A DNA stretch of 64,000 bases from Flagellimonas zhangzhouensis. GTDB taxonomy: Bacteria > Bacteroidota > Bacteroidia > Flavobacteriales > Flavobacteriaceae. The stretch is taken from NCBI RefSeq assembly GCF_900102925.1, contig NZ_FNKI01000004.1, positions 1 through 64,000 of the forward strand, written 5' to 3'. Within the stretch, counting starts at the first letter, position 1; the number at the start of each line of letters is the position of its first letter. Shown one piece after another: positions 24,868 through 33,611 of this stretch. Below the pieces are notes generated by a model. The model saw nothing but the letters and a program-made list of their open reading frames with translations, made no database searches and had not been told where the DNA came from. Position numbers and translations under genes: made by a program.

Positions 24868-26076
24868 TCAAAATTGATATTGAAAACGCATCAAGAATGC
24901 CTTTTCCCGGTTAAAAGTTTTATTTTCTATTGATAAGTTATCGGAATAGTGAAAGGCTTGATAATTGGCCACAATTTTAACGTCGTCATTGGGGTACCAA
25001 TTGATGCCGAAGGATAAGGCACTTGTGTCATTTGTGCCTTCTATAGCCCCAAGGCCAAGAGCTGATGGCGATATGGAAAGGTTCTCGTAGCGGCCTGCTA
25101 TTTCAAATGCACCCCAATGCCCTAGCGATGGATTAAACTCGTTCGTTGGTTTTACCGTTTTGCCATTATTTTCCTCACCTGTAAGAAAATAGGTAATGGT
25201 GGTATAGAAGCCACTTGCATCAAACACATTGAAGCTACTATTTTTAGTAAAACCTTCAAATTTGGCTGTTAGATATTCCGCTTTAATAGAAGCACAACCA
25301 ACAAACCACTCTATATCGCCCCCTAATCTTTTTACACTCCCGTTTTGTTGAATACTATCCCCGAATTTTAGTAATGGGGTTCCCAACACATTTTTGTATT
25401 CTTTGTTCGAAAAGTCTTCTTGATGTATACCGGAAGAACTGGAGACCCCAAATGAAATATTAGATAGTACAGAAGATTCCCAAGTTTTGAACGGTTTAAG
25501 GATTATGCGGGCAACTACATCCTTCGATTTATTGTTTTCCGGAGTATTTCGGGGGACTCCGTTAAAAACTCCTGCTGCATAATCTATATGTCCCCTCCAG
25601 ATTGAACCAAACAACATTGCCCCAACATCCCTACCAGAAGAAAAATTATCTATAATTAAGGGCCTGGTCATTAAATCCAGTTGAGAACTGGAGGTAAGGT
25701 TCGATAGGCTAAATGGAGCAAAAAATTGACCTACACGTATTTTTGCATAAGGTAGATGTCGGGATTCGATAAATGCTTCGTTAAGCTCTGCTTTTCCTTT
25801 ATCGAACCTGGCATAGAGCATATAACGGAATTTTCCCTGAAAATAACCTGTTGCCGCCAACCTCGCCCTTCGAACTGAAAATTCGGAAATAGCAGGGCTT
25901 TCGCCAATTGGCGTATAAAAATCCGTTTGTCCATAACCTTTAAATTTTAAAAGATCATCAGAACCAATAAATAGGTACCCTTCGTCGAAAGGAGTAGGCC
26001 TAGGAATAGTGTCTTGAGCAACTGTCGCTTTAGAAAAGGCAATTAAAATCAGTATAAAACAGAGAGATCTTTTCAT
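24868..26076 (-). CDS. Porin of the OprO/OprP (phosphate-selective porin) family
   Basis: A 402-residue outer-membrane beta-barrel: signal peptide (MKRSLCFILILIAFSKATVAQ), a barrel with alternating aromatic strands (FRYMLYARFDKGKAELNEAFIE, KIRVGQFFAPFSLSNL) and a C-terminal Phe. These features match the OprO/OprP family; actual selectivity cannot be inferred. It is fifth in a compact operon with the metal RND pump, 5 bp after the DUF1232 gene, so it may help metal-stress adaptation or anion exchange. Confidence 0.78.
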   Translation of the reverse strand: MKRSLCFILILIAFSKATVAQDTIPRPTPFDEGYLFIGSDDLLKFKGYGQTDFYTPIGESPAISEFSVRRARLAATGYFQGKFRYMLYARFDKGKAELNEAFIESRHLPYAKIRVGQFFAPFSLSNLTSSSQLDLMTRPLIIDNFSSGRDVGAMLFGSIWRGHIDYAAGVFNGVPRNTPENNKSKDVVARIILKPFKTWESSVLSNISFGVSSSSGIHQEDFSNKEYKNVLGTPLLKFGDSIQQNGSVKRLGGDIEWFVGCASIKAEYLTAKFEGFTKNSSFNVFDASGFYTTITYFLTGEENNGKTVKPTNEFNPSLGHWGAFEIAGRYENLSISPSALGLGAIEGTNDTSALSFGINWYPNDDVKIVANYQAFHYSDNLSIENKTFNREKAFLMRFQYQF

Positions 26077-26081
26077 ATTTG

Positions 26082-26459
26082 CTATTCTTTATCCATTAAA
26101 AAATTCGTTACAATCCAATACCCGACAACAAACCAGACCAGAATAACAATACCGCCAATTATCCAGCTGTTTTTCTTATCCCATTTGTAATCTTCAGCTT
26201 TTTGAAGGGCTTCCCGTTTTACTTCCTCTGGTATAAGTTTTAAGGCAAAATAGATTCCTATAGGTAATAGGATTAGGTCGTCCAAATAGCCAATTATTGG
26301 AATGAAATCTGGGATAAGATCAATTGGGCTAAGGGCGTAAGCAATGATTATAAAAATCAGGACTTTGGCAAACCAAGGCGTTCGATTGTCTTTATAGGCC
26401 AAGTGCAGCATAACCAATTGCTTTTTTAATTTTTTTGCCCATTCTTTTAATTTTTTCAT
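26082..26459 (-). CDS. DUF1232 (YkvA-like) membrane protein
   Basis: A 125-residue protein with the DUF1232 signature YALSPIDLIPDFIPIIGYLDDLILLP in its centre and a C-terminal membrane helix. The family is common in bacteria and of unknown function. It lies 1 bp after the VTT gene and 5 bp before the porin gene, clearly in the same operon. Confidence 0.85.
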   Translation of the reverse strand: MKKLKEWAKKLKKQLVMLHLAYKDNRTPWFAKVLIFIIIAYALSPIDLIPDFIPIIGYLDDLILLPIGIYFALKLIPEEVKREALQKAEDYKWDKKNSWIIGGIVILVWFVVGYWIVTNFLMDKE

Positions 26460-26460
26460 A

Positions 26461-27192
26461 TTATTTCTTTTTCATCTTGTCGTAGACAATATATCCGCCT
26501 AGGGCTGCCAAACTGATAACAGTAGTCCATAGCAGACCACTTTCCAATCTTTCAAAATCTCCACCTAAATAGGCCAACGCAATTAATAAAGGGACAATAC
26601 CGACTATTGATGACCATATAAATCGCCAATATCCCATACGTACCAGACCAGCAACCAAACTGGTAGCATCATCGGATAAAATGGGAGCGATCCTCACAAT
26701 AATTACCGTCCATACCCCGTATTTCTCTACATTTTTCTCCACATTTTTCTTGGTGTCTGGACCTATAAGTTTGTCAACAGTAACAGGACCTAAATAAGCC
26801 CCGATTGCATATGCCACCGAAGAAGAAATTAGAAGTCCGGTCAAGGCCAATAAACTTCCCCAAATTGGGCCGTAGGCTAGTATGGAAATAATCATAACCA
26901 AAGTACTGGGAATCACAAATAGGAACATTTGTACGATCATAATCGCAAAAATTAATAATGGCCCCCAAAATCCAAATTGGGACACCCAATCGGAGATTTT
27001 TGCCTTGTTGTCGCTTGTGAGTATTTGATAGGCTTCATTTACAAAATCCTTAAAAGATGGCCACAGAAAATAGCAGCCCAATAGTGATGCAATGATCCCT
27101 AACGAAATATAAAGAGGCCATTTACTCTTTTGGTGTTCATTGCCCTCGTTATTGGCAATTTCAAGCCTTGATTTAGCAGGTATATTTTTCAT
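26461..27192 (-). CDS. TVP38/TMEM64 (VTT/DedA-like) family membrane protein
   Basis: A 243-residue integral membrane protein with the VTT-domain core: GAYLGPVTVDKLIG preceded by ILAYGPIWGSLLALTGLLISSS and followed by RIAPILSDDATSLVAGLVRM (the conserved Arg-Ile-x-Pro loop). VTT/DedA proteins are tied to lipid scrambling and membrane homeostasis, and some to metal tolerance. It sits 17 bp after the adaptor gene within the metal-efflux operon. A role beside the pump is inferred from context only. Confidence 0.84.
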   Translation of the reverse strand: MKNIPAKSRLEIANNEGNEHQKSKWPLYISLGIIASLLGCYFLWPSFKDFVNEAYQILTSDNKAKISDWVSQFGFWGPLLIFAIMIVQMFLFVIPSTLVMIISILAYGPIWGSLLALTGLLISSSVAYAIGAYLGPVTVDKLIGPDTKKNVEKNVEKYGVWTVIIVRIAPILSDDATSLVAGLVRMGYWRFIWSSIVGIVPLLIALAYLGGDFERLESGLLWTTVISLAALGGYIVYDKMKKK

Positions 27193-27209
27193 TATTATTT
27201 TCTGGATTA

Positions 27210-28412
27210 TTAATCGTCATCGCCCTCGCCTTTGTTCAACTCTGATTTCAGATAATAGGCACCGGATATAACTATACCTTGGGAATCTTTAAAACTCTCT
27301 ATATTTGTTATCTGTGTGAAACCATCTTCTTTGATGCCCGTTACTACCTTTATTTTTTTGAAAGCGATGGTTTTTTCCCCTGTCGATTCTGTCTGGGTTC
27401 CTTGAGAAACAAAAATGAACTCTTCACTTTTGTCTTTCACTATCGCGTCATTGGGTAGGGCAAATACTGCCACTTCTTCGCCCTGTATTTTAGCCTCGAC
27501 ATAAAGTCCGGGCACCAGCTCCATATATTCATTGATGCTTCCGGTTGCCTCCATCATTTTGGACTGTTGGTCCATAGTTCTGCTGATGCCTGTAATTACA
27601 CCTTTATATTTTTTGGAAGATTCAAAAGAGGGTACTGTGAAAGTAAATTCCTCTCCCTGTTTTATCTGATTGATGTTCTTTTCAAAAATGCTCAGCTTCA
27701 CAAAAAGATGGCTGTTATCTATGATTTTGAATAGGCTTTGCTGCATATTGACCAATTCCCCCTTGTTTACATTTATTTGGGAAACAATGCCCTTTATCGG
27801 GGCACGAAGGCTTATTCGGCTCTGTATATTCCCAGCTTCCACACTTCCGGGCTGGATCCCTATGAATTTTAACCGTTCCCTGGTGGCGAAGTATTTGGCC
27901 CTTGCCATTTCATAATCAGATTGGGTCTGCTGATAATTCTTCTTTGCACTTACATTGGCATCGCTGAGTGTTTTTTGACGTTCCAGTTCTTTTTTCAGAT
28001 AATCGTATTGTCCCGAGGCTTCCAAAAAATCCTGTTGCAGCTGTATATAATCGGGATGTTCCAAAATGGCTAAAACAGCCCCCTTATTTACCTGATCTCC
28101 CTCCTGGACATTGATTTGATAGACATATCCATTTGCCGGCGGGGAAACCGATGCGAAATAATTCGGTTTTAATTCCGTAGAACCGTTGACCGAAATTTCC
28201 GTACCCATTTGCTTTTCAATCAAAGCGCCCAATTCAATTTCGGCGGTTTTTATTTGGTCTTCTGAAAGTTCTACTTGATCACCTTTGACCGCTGTAGAGT
28301 CTGCACTAGTTGAATCAGAAGAACTATCGGCACCCCTATTTTTTTGTTGGTTACAGGCTACAATCAAGAGAAAAAGTAGGATGCCCATAAATTTTTGTAT
28401 AATCGCTTTCAT
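27210..28412 (-). CDS. CzcB-like heavy-metal RND adaptor
   Basis: A 400-residue periplasmic adaptor lipoprotein (lipobox LLIVAC, Cys20) followed by a Ser/Asp-rich linker. Lipoyl half-motifs (GYVYQINVQEGDQVNKG and GIVSQINVNKGELVNM) flank a coiled-coil hairpin of about 80 residues, then barrel and membrane-proximal domains and an acidic tail ending GEGDDD. It links the CzcA pump to the TolC-like channel, which here is fused to CzcA. It begins just after the pump gene stop (28414), giving tight translational coupling. Confidence 0.88.
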   Translation of the reverse strand: MKAIIQKFMGILLFLLIVACNQQKNRGADSSSDSTSADSTAVKGDQVELSEDQIKTAEIELGALIEKQMGTEISVNGSTELKPNYFASVSPPANGYVYQINVQEGDQVNKGAVLAILEHPDYIQLQQDFLEASGQYDYLKKELERQKTLSDANVSAKKNYQQTQSDYEMARAKYFATRERLKFIGIQPGSVEAGNIQSRISLRAPIKGIVSQINVNKGELVNMQQSLFKIIDNSHLFVKLSIFEKNINQIKQGEEFTFTVPSFESSKKYKGVITGISRTMDQQSKMMEATGSINEYMELVPGLYVEAKIQGEEVAVFALPNDAIVKDKSEEFIFVSQGTQTESTGEKTIAFKKIKVVTGIKEDGFTQITNIESFKDSQGIVISGAYYLKSELNKGEGDDD

Positions 28413-28413
28413 A

Positions 28414-31400
28414 TTATTTACCTGTTAAATAGTTTAACTCTAAAATGGTTTCGTTGTAGCTCAATAAAGTATCCATCCAAGCAATTTTTATCGCTACGGC
28501 ACTATCAATATTCTGAATATACTCCACATACCCTATCTCACCTGTGTAGAATAAGAGGTCTGCATTTTTCAATAGTTGTTCACTTAATGGAAGACCTTCA
28601 TTCTCATAATATTCCAGTTGCTTTTGCAGTTGCCTTATTTGAAGTAATAAATTATTGTAAGAAGAGGTCACTTGTAATTGTAGATCTTGATACTTTCTTT
28701 CCTGAATATCCTTGTTTAACTTGGCACCCTGAATCTTACCTCGGTGCGATCCAAAGAAGATAGGAATATCAATACCTACTTGCCAGGCATAAAAACCACT
28801 TGTTCCGTTCACTTGTTGCTTGGCATATTGAGCATTAAAATCTGGTAAAAATTGGGAACGTTGTAGTTTAATTTCTCTTTCGGATAATTCAATTTGTGAC
28901 TTCTGTATCTTTAGAAGTGGATTTGATTCCGGCAATGAGTCTGAAAGGGAATAAATAGGCAATGCCCCGCTCTTTATCTCTTCCGGAACGGTTTGGTCTG
29001 AAATTTTACGGTTCATCCAACGCTCCAAGTTATTCTTGTAGGACGTATAATCGGCCTGCGCTTTTTCAAGTTGTAGCCTTACCTGTTCCTGCTTCCCTTT
29101 TGCGGTAAGTTTTTCCAAACTTGAAGCTTCCCCGGTTTCAAAGCGCAAAACAGCTGCCTCATAAAACCGGTTATAGACGCTGTCCAGATAGCTGTAGAAC
29201 TGCCGTTTCTCAAGGGCAACACCCCAGTTGTAATAGGCGCTGGACACATCTTTTTTTAACTGGTATTTGTCCACGGTATAATTTGCTTTGGCCACATCAG
29301 TTTCTTTTTCATACAACTTCCTTCTATTAAAATAAGTGGTGGGAAACTCAATGGATTGGGATATTCCGATAACAGATTGAACCGCTTCGGAAGTATTTGG
29401 ATTTACCTCTTCTTCGCCAGTATAAACAGATGTTTTAGGAATGTTGAAAGCTGTTTTTTCAAGTTTTTCCTTTTGTTCAATAGTAAGCGAGGATGCTTCA
29501 AGACCGGGATTTTTATTTAAGGCACCATCTATAGCTTCATCCAAGGTTAGGATTTGTAATTGAGGATCTGTCGTTTGTGCATTTGCAGAATTTGGATAGC
29601 TAAATCCAAGCAACAGTAATAAGGGTATAATGAACAGTTTGGGCATTTTAAAAGGTTTTTCAGAGAATGAATAAAAAATAGGAAGCAACACCAGCGTAAG
29701 TAAAGTGGCGGTAACCAGACCTCCAATAACGACCGTAGCGAGCGGCCGTTGTACTTCTGCTCCCGCACCGGTGGATATAGCCATCGGTAAAAAGCCTAGG
29801 ATATCTACCGTGGCCGTTAAAAAAATGGGCCGTAAGCGGGATCGGGTAGCTTTTAATATCCGTTCCTTAATATCGGTTACCCCATCGGCCTTTAAATCGT
29901 TCAAGTAGGAAATCAATACCAAACCGTTTAAAACGGCTACACCAAAGAGGGCAATAAATCCTATCCCAGCCGAAATGCTAAAGGGCATTCCCCTAATCCA
30001 TAGGGCAAAAACCCCACCGATGGCAGCAAATGGAATGGCTGTATAGATAAGCACGGTTTGTTTAAAAGAGCGAAGGCTGATGAAAAGGATAATGAAAATC
30101 ATTGCCAAGGCAACTGGCACAACAATTGACAATCTCTTAGAGGCACGTTGCAGATTTTCAAATTCCCCTCCGTAAGTAACATAGTAGCCGGGAGGAAGTC
30201 CTAGGTTTTTATCCAATTTTTGTTTGATTTCCTCAACAAGGGTCTGTACATCACGGTTGCGGACATTGACCCCAATAACAATGCGGCGATAGGTATTATC
30301 CCTTGAAATTTGATTGGGGCCTTCTTCAAAATGAACATTGGCAATTTCCTTTAACGGAACTTTTGCCCCCGATGGCAATGGCACATATAGATTTTGTATC
30401 GATTCAATATCTTCCCTAAAATTTTCTTTCAGCCGAACTACAATATCGAATCGTTTCTCGCCATCGTAAAACTGTCCTGCCGTAGCTCCTGCCAGCGCAG
30501 AACTGATCAAGGTGTTGATATCGACTATCTGCAATCCATATTGCGCCATCCGGTCCCGATTATAATCCACTACGATTTGCGGTAATCCGGACACCTGTTC
30601 GACCCTAACATCTGCGGCACCGTTGATGTTCCTAATGATAGATGCAGCTGCGTTTCCTTTTTCCTGAAGTATCTTTAAATCTTCTCCATAAATTTTTACG
30701 GCCAAATCTGATTTTACCCCAGTCAAAAGTTCATTGAATCGCATCTCGATGGGTTGTGAAATTTCCACGGACATTCCGGGGAGTACCGCTAAAGCCTCAT
30801 TCATTTTAGTGGCCAATTCTTCATAGGTTTGATCCTGTTTCCAGTCGCCAGGCGGTTTTAGGGCTACCATAATATCGGCTCCCTCTATAGGAGCTGGATC
30901 TGTAGGGACTTCCGCGGCACCAATTTTTGTAATGACCTTTTCTACTTCCGGGAAGTTGTCGAGAAGGATTGTTTCCAGTTTTCCCATATTCTTTTTCATT
31001 GCTTCCAACGAAGTTCCGGGAGCCATACGAACTTCCAAAGCGAAATCCCCTTCCTGTAGTTTTGGTATAAATTCCCCTCCCATATTATTAAAGACGATTA
31101 CGGCAAGGACGAGTAGTAACAACGCACCTGTAATTACAATCGCTTTAAATTTCAAAGCACCCTTTATCAAAGGCTGATATGAGGTTCTATCCAACCATTC
31201 CATAAACTTGTCGCCAACATTTCTTTTTCCAGCGGATTTACCATAAAGAAAAAGGGCACAGACCATAGGTACATAAGTAAGGCACAAAATCATTGCGCCA
31301 AGAATTGCAAAGCCGAAGGCAAGTGCCATTGGGATGAACATTTTCCCTTCCACACCTTGTAATGTGAGTATGGGGATGAAAACGATAAGGATAATAATCT

Positions 31401-32769
31401 GTCCAAATGTTGCGGCATTCATCATTCTTTCGGATGATTTTATGGCGATTTCATCCAGTTTTTGCCTTCGCTTAACCCCTGTGAGTTCTTTTAGTTTATC
31501 ATTGTTTTTTGCAAGACTTACGGCCATAAATTCAACGATGATTACAGCACCGTCTACAATAATCCCAAAATCCAATGCGCCAAGGCTCATTAAGTTTGCG
31601 GAAACCCCGAAAGCGTTCATCATCGATAAGGCGAACAATAAGGACAAAGGAATAATTGAAGCCACGATCAATCCTGCCCTCCACGTACCCAAAAGGAAGA
31701 CCAAGGCAAAAATGACGATCAATCCGCCTATTAAAAGGTTCTCCTCAATGGTACTGGTAGTTTTGGCAATTAACCGGGTACGGTCTAAAAATGGTTTGAT
31801 AACCACTCCTTCAGGAAGATTATTTTGGATTTCCGAAATTCTGGTTTTCACATCGGCGATAACATTGTTGGAATTTGCACCTCGCAACATCATCACAACA
31901 CCAACTACGGTTTCGCCCGTACCGTTTATGGTAGCCGCTCCATATCTCGTTGCGTGTCCTATTTGAACTTTTGCAATATCCCCGATGGTTATCGGGATAT
32001 TGTTTCTGTTGGTTACCACTGTCTTGCGTATGTCATCAAGTGAAGTTACCAGTCCGCGACCCCTTACATAATATAGGTCAGGTCCTTTTTCAATATAGCT
32101 GCCACCTGTATTCTGGTTGTTTCCTTCTACGGCATTGAACACATCCGCTATGGTAAGGTCGTAACCGTTCAGTTTATTGGGATCGACGGCAATTTCGTAT
32201 TGTTTTAAATAGCCACCTATGGAATTGATTTCCACTATGCCCTGTATTCCCGATAATTGTCGTTTTATCAACCAATCTTGTATAGTTCTAAGTTCTGTTG
32301 CATCATATTTGTCTTCATAACCGGGTTTGGCTTCTACGGTATATTGGTATATTTCACCCAATCCCGTTGTAATTGGAACCATTTGGGGGGTTCCCAGATT
32401 GGAACCAATTTCTTCCTGTGCTTCCTTAAGCTTTTCGGAAACCAGTTGCCTAGGCTTATAGACACCCATATTCTCTTCAAACACTACTGTTATTACGGAT
32501 AGTCCGAAACGGGAAATTGAACGGATTTCTACAACGCCCGGTAAATTATTCAAGGATAATTCTATAGGCTGCGTTATGAATAATTCAACTTCCTGAGCGG
32601 CCAGATTTTGTGAAACGGTTATTACCTGTACTTGGTTGTTGGTAATATCGGGTACGGCGTTAATGGAAATTTGAGTGACGGAATACACGCCCCAGCCCAA
32701 TAATACAAGAGTGAACAGACCTACAATGAGTTTGTTCTTTACGGAAAATGAAATAATTTTATCAATCAT
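28414..32769 (-). CDS. czcA: CusA/CzcA heavy-metal RND pump fused to a CzcC/TolC-like outer-membrane domain
   Basis: A 1451-residue fusion. Residues 1 to about 1030 are a metal-type RND pump: GALDFGIIVDGAVIIVE in helix 4 is the diagnostic single-Asp motif of heavy-metal exporters, with two large periplasmic loops. A hydrophobic segment ending in NSANA (about 1040-1065), like a signal peptide, then leads to about 390 residues of TolC/CzcC-type coiled-coil repeats. The fusion is a known Bacteroidota arrangement and puts pump and channel in one polypeptide, or is cleaved at the internal signal-like site. Cu, Zn, Co or Ni are possible substrates. It is the first gene of a six-gene operon. The HD-hydrolase gene, transcribed the same way, lies 111 bp upstream. 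Confidence 0.92.
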   Translation of the reverse strand: MIDKIISFSVKNKLIVGLFTLVLLGWGVYSVTQISINAVPDITNNQVQVITVSQNLAAQEVELFITQPIELSLNNLPGVVEIRSISRFGLSVITVVFEENMGVYKPRQLVSEKLKEAQEEIGSNLGTPQMVPITTGLGEIYQYTVEAKPGYEDKYDATELRTIQDWLIKRQLSGIQGIVEINSIGGYLKQYEIAVDPNKLNGYDLTIADVFNAVEGNNQNTGGSYIEKGPDLYYVRGRGLVTSLDDIRKTVVTNRNNIPITIGDIAKVQIGHATRYGAATINGTGETVVGVVMMLRGANSNNVIADVKTRISEIQNNLPEGVVIKPFLDRTRLIAKTTSTIEENLLIGGLIVIFALVFLLGTWRAGLIVASIIPLSLLFALSMMNAFGVSANLMSLGALDFGIIVDGAVIIVEFMAVSLAKNNDKLKELTGVKRRQKLDEIAIKSSERMMNAATFGQIIILIVFIPILTLQGVEGKMFIPMALAFGFAILGAMILCLTYVPMVCALFLYGKSAGKRNVGDKFMEWLDRTSYQPLIKGALKFKAIVITGALLLLVLAVIVFNNMGGEFIPKLQEGDFALEVRMAPGTSLEAMKKNMGKLETILLDNFPEVEKVITKIGAAEVPTDPAPIEGADIMVALKPPGDWKQDQTYEELATKMNEALAVLPGMSVEISQPIEMRFNELLTGVKSDLAVKIYGEDLKILQEKGNAAASIIRNINGAADVRVEQVSGLPQIVVDYNRDRMAQYGLQIVDINTLISSALAGATAGQFYDGEKRFDIVVRLKENFREDIESIQNLYVPLPSGAKVPLKEIANVHFEEGPNQISRDNTYRRIVIGVNVRNRDVQTLVEEIKQKLDKNLGLPPGYYVTYGGEFENLQRASKRLSIVVPVALAMIFIILFISLRSFKQTVLIYTAIPFAAIGGVFALWIRGMPFSISAGIGFIALFGVAVLNGLVLISYLNDLKADGVTDIKERILKATRSRLRPIFLTATVDILGFLPMAISTGAGAEVQRPLATVVIGGLVTATLLTLVLLPIFYSFSEKPFKMPKLFIIPLLLLLGFSYPNSANAQTTDPQLQILTLDEAIDGALNKNPGLEASSLTIEQKEKLEKTAFNIPKTSVYTGEEEVNPNTSEAVQSVIGISQSIEFPTTYFNRRKLYEKETDVAKANYTVDKYQLKKDVSSAYYNWGVALEKRQFYSYLDSVYNRFYEAAVLRFETGEASSLEKLTAKGKQEQVRLQLEKAQADYTSYKNNLERWMNRKISDQTVPEEIKSGALPIYSLSDSLPESNPLLKIQKSQIELSEREIKLQRSQFLPDFNAQYAKQQVNGTSGFYAWQVGIDIPIFFGSHRGKIQGAKLNKDIQERKYQDLQLQVTSSYNNLLLQIRQLQKQLEYYENEGLPLSEQLLKNADLLFYTGEIGYVEYIQNIDSAVAIKIAWMDTLLSYNETILELNYLTGK

Positions 32770-32880
32770 AAATAATTATTGTTGGCTTAAATTTTCGAAA
32801 AACGATCTTATTTCGGGTTTAGGATATTTAGCTTTAAAGAATATGGAATGAAGTGGAAACTTACTTCTCCACGATTTTTC

Positions 32881-33489
32881 TCATTGTCTAACGGAACCTG
32901 CTGTAAAAGACTTTTTTTTTAATAATTCAATATTTCTTTCTTTTCCCTTGCTTAAAATGTTTTTCCCATACGAAGTGAAATAGTTATGGTTTTTTAAAAA
33001 ATCTATATTCATTTCTATCCATTCTTTATCAGAGTATGTTTTGCCCAATTCAATTTCCCATTCTTCTCTCAAAAGTTTATTTTTTGAGAGGTAATTTTTC
33101 GCTGATAAGTGAGATAAATCTGCATCACAAATAATCTGTTGTAATTTGGTTTGTGGGTTTTGTGGCATTTTAGTGGCGTGAATGCAATCGGTTACTACAG
33201 TTATGTCTGTTTCTAAAAAGCCCAATTTCTGTAAGTAGAGTTTTGCATAGAGTGCACTCATTGCTTCGTGGTTTTGATAACCATCTGCTATACCAGTATC
33301 GTGGTACAAAGCTGCAATGGAAACCAGATTAAACTCTTCGGGTGTCACATTTTCTTTTATTGCTATAATTTTCGAATAGTTCAAAACTTCAATGGTATGT
33401 TGAAAGTTGTGAAACGGCAGGTTTCGTTTTGTAGATTGACTGAATAAGAATTCACAGTGGCTATATACTTTGTCTAAATCTGTAATCAT
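32881..33489 (-). CDS. HD-domain metal-dependent phosphohydrolase (paralogue of 14503-15129)
   Basis: A 202-residue HD-superfamily hydrolase with ligands in FHNFQHTIEV, LYHDTGIADGYQNHE and CDADLSHL. It matches the protein at 14503-15129 through the same blocks, including MPQNP/MPQEP and YFTSYG/FFTTYG near the C-terminus. It has its own heptamer operator (33570-33604), between it and the kinase gene. Whether transcription reads on into czcA 111 bp downstream is uncertain. Pairing with a regulator/kinase set in two separate places suggests a functional link; substrate unknown. Confidence 0.82.
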   Translation of the reverse strand: MITDLDKVYSHCEFLFSQSTKRNLPFHNFQHTIEVLNYSKIIAIKENVTPEEFNLVSIAALYHDTGIADGYQNHEAMSALYAKLYLQKLGFLETDITVVTDCIHATKMPQNPQTKLQQIICDADLSHLSAKNYLSKNKLLREEWEIELGKTYSDKEWIEMNIDFLKNHNYFTSYGKNILSKGKERNIELLKKKSFTAGSVRQ

Positions 33490-33569
33490 CCTATTTATGA
33501 TTTATTTGCTACGACCAGAGAATTTCATATAAGGCAAAATCCTCCACCGTTCGTTTTAATTTTCTTAGA

Positions 33570-33604
33570 CAAACATATAAACAGAATTGTAAGGAAGTTT
33601 TAAG
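33570..33604 (-). promoter_or_regulatory. Promoter with paired heptamer operator, upstream of the second HD gene
   Basis: On the minus strand CTTAAAA (33604-33598) and CTTACAA (33593-33587) at 11-bp pitch, 9 bp, then TATGTTTG (33577-33570), an exact TAnnTTTG match. The HD-gene start lies 80 bp downstream at 33489. Same geometry as the promoters in the 5-14 kb region. Confidence 0.68.
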
Positions 33605-33611
33605 TTGAAAA

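Noticed and set aside
31334..31966. 210-codon open frame on the plus strand
   Set aside because: Antisense to the CzcA pump; its Thr/Ile/Asn-rich low-complexity composition is that of an RND shadow.
32822..32839. CTTTAAA heptamer on the minus strand before the czcA fusion gene
   Set aside because: No second heptamer at 11-bp pitch on either side and no -7 element at the right distance.
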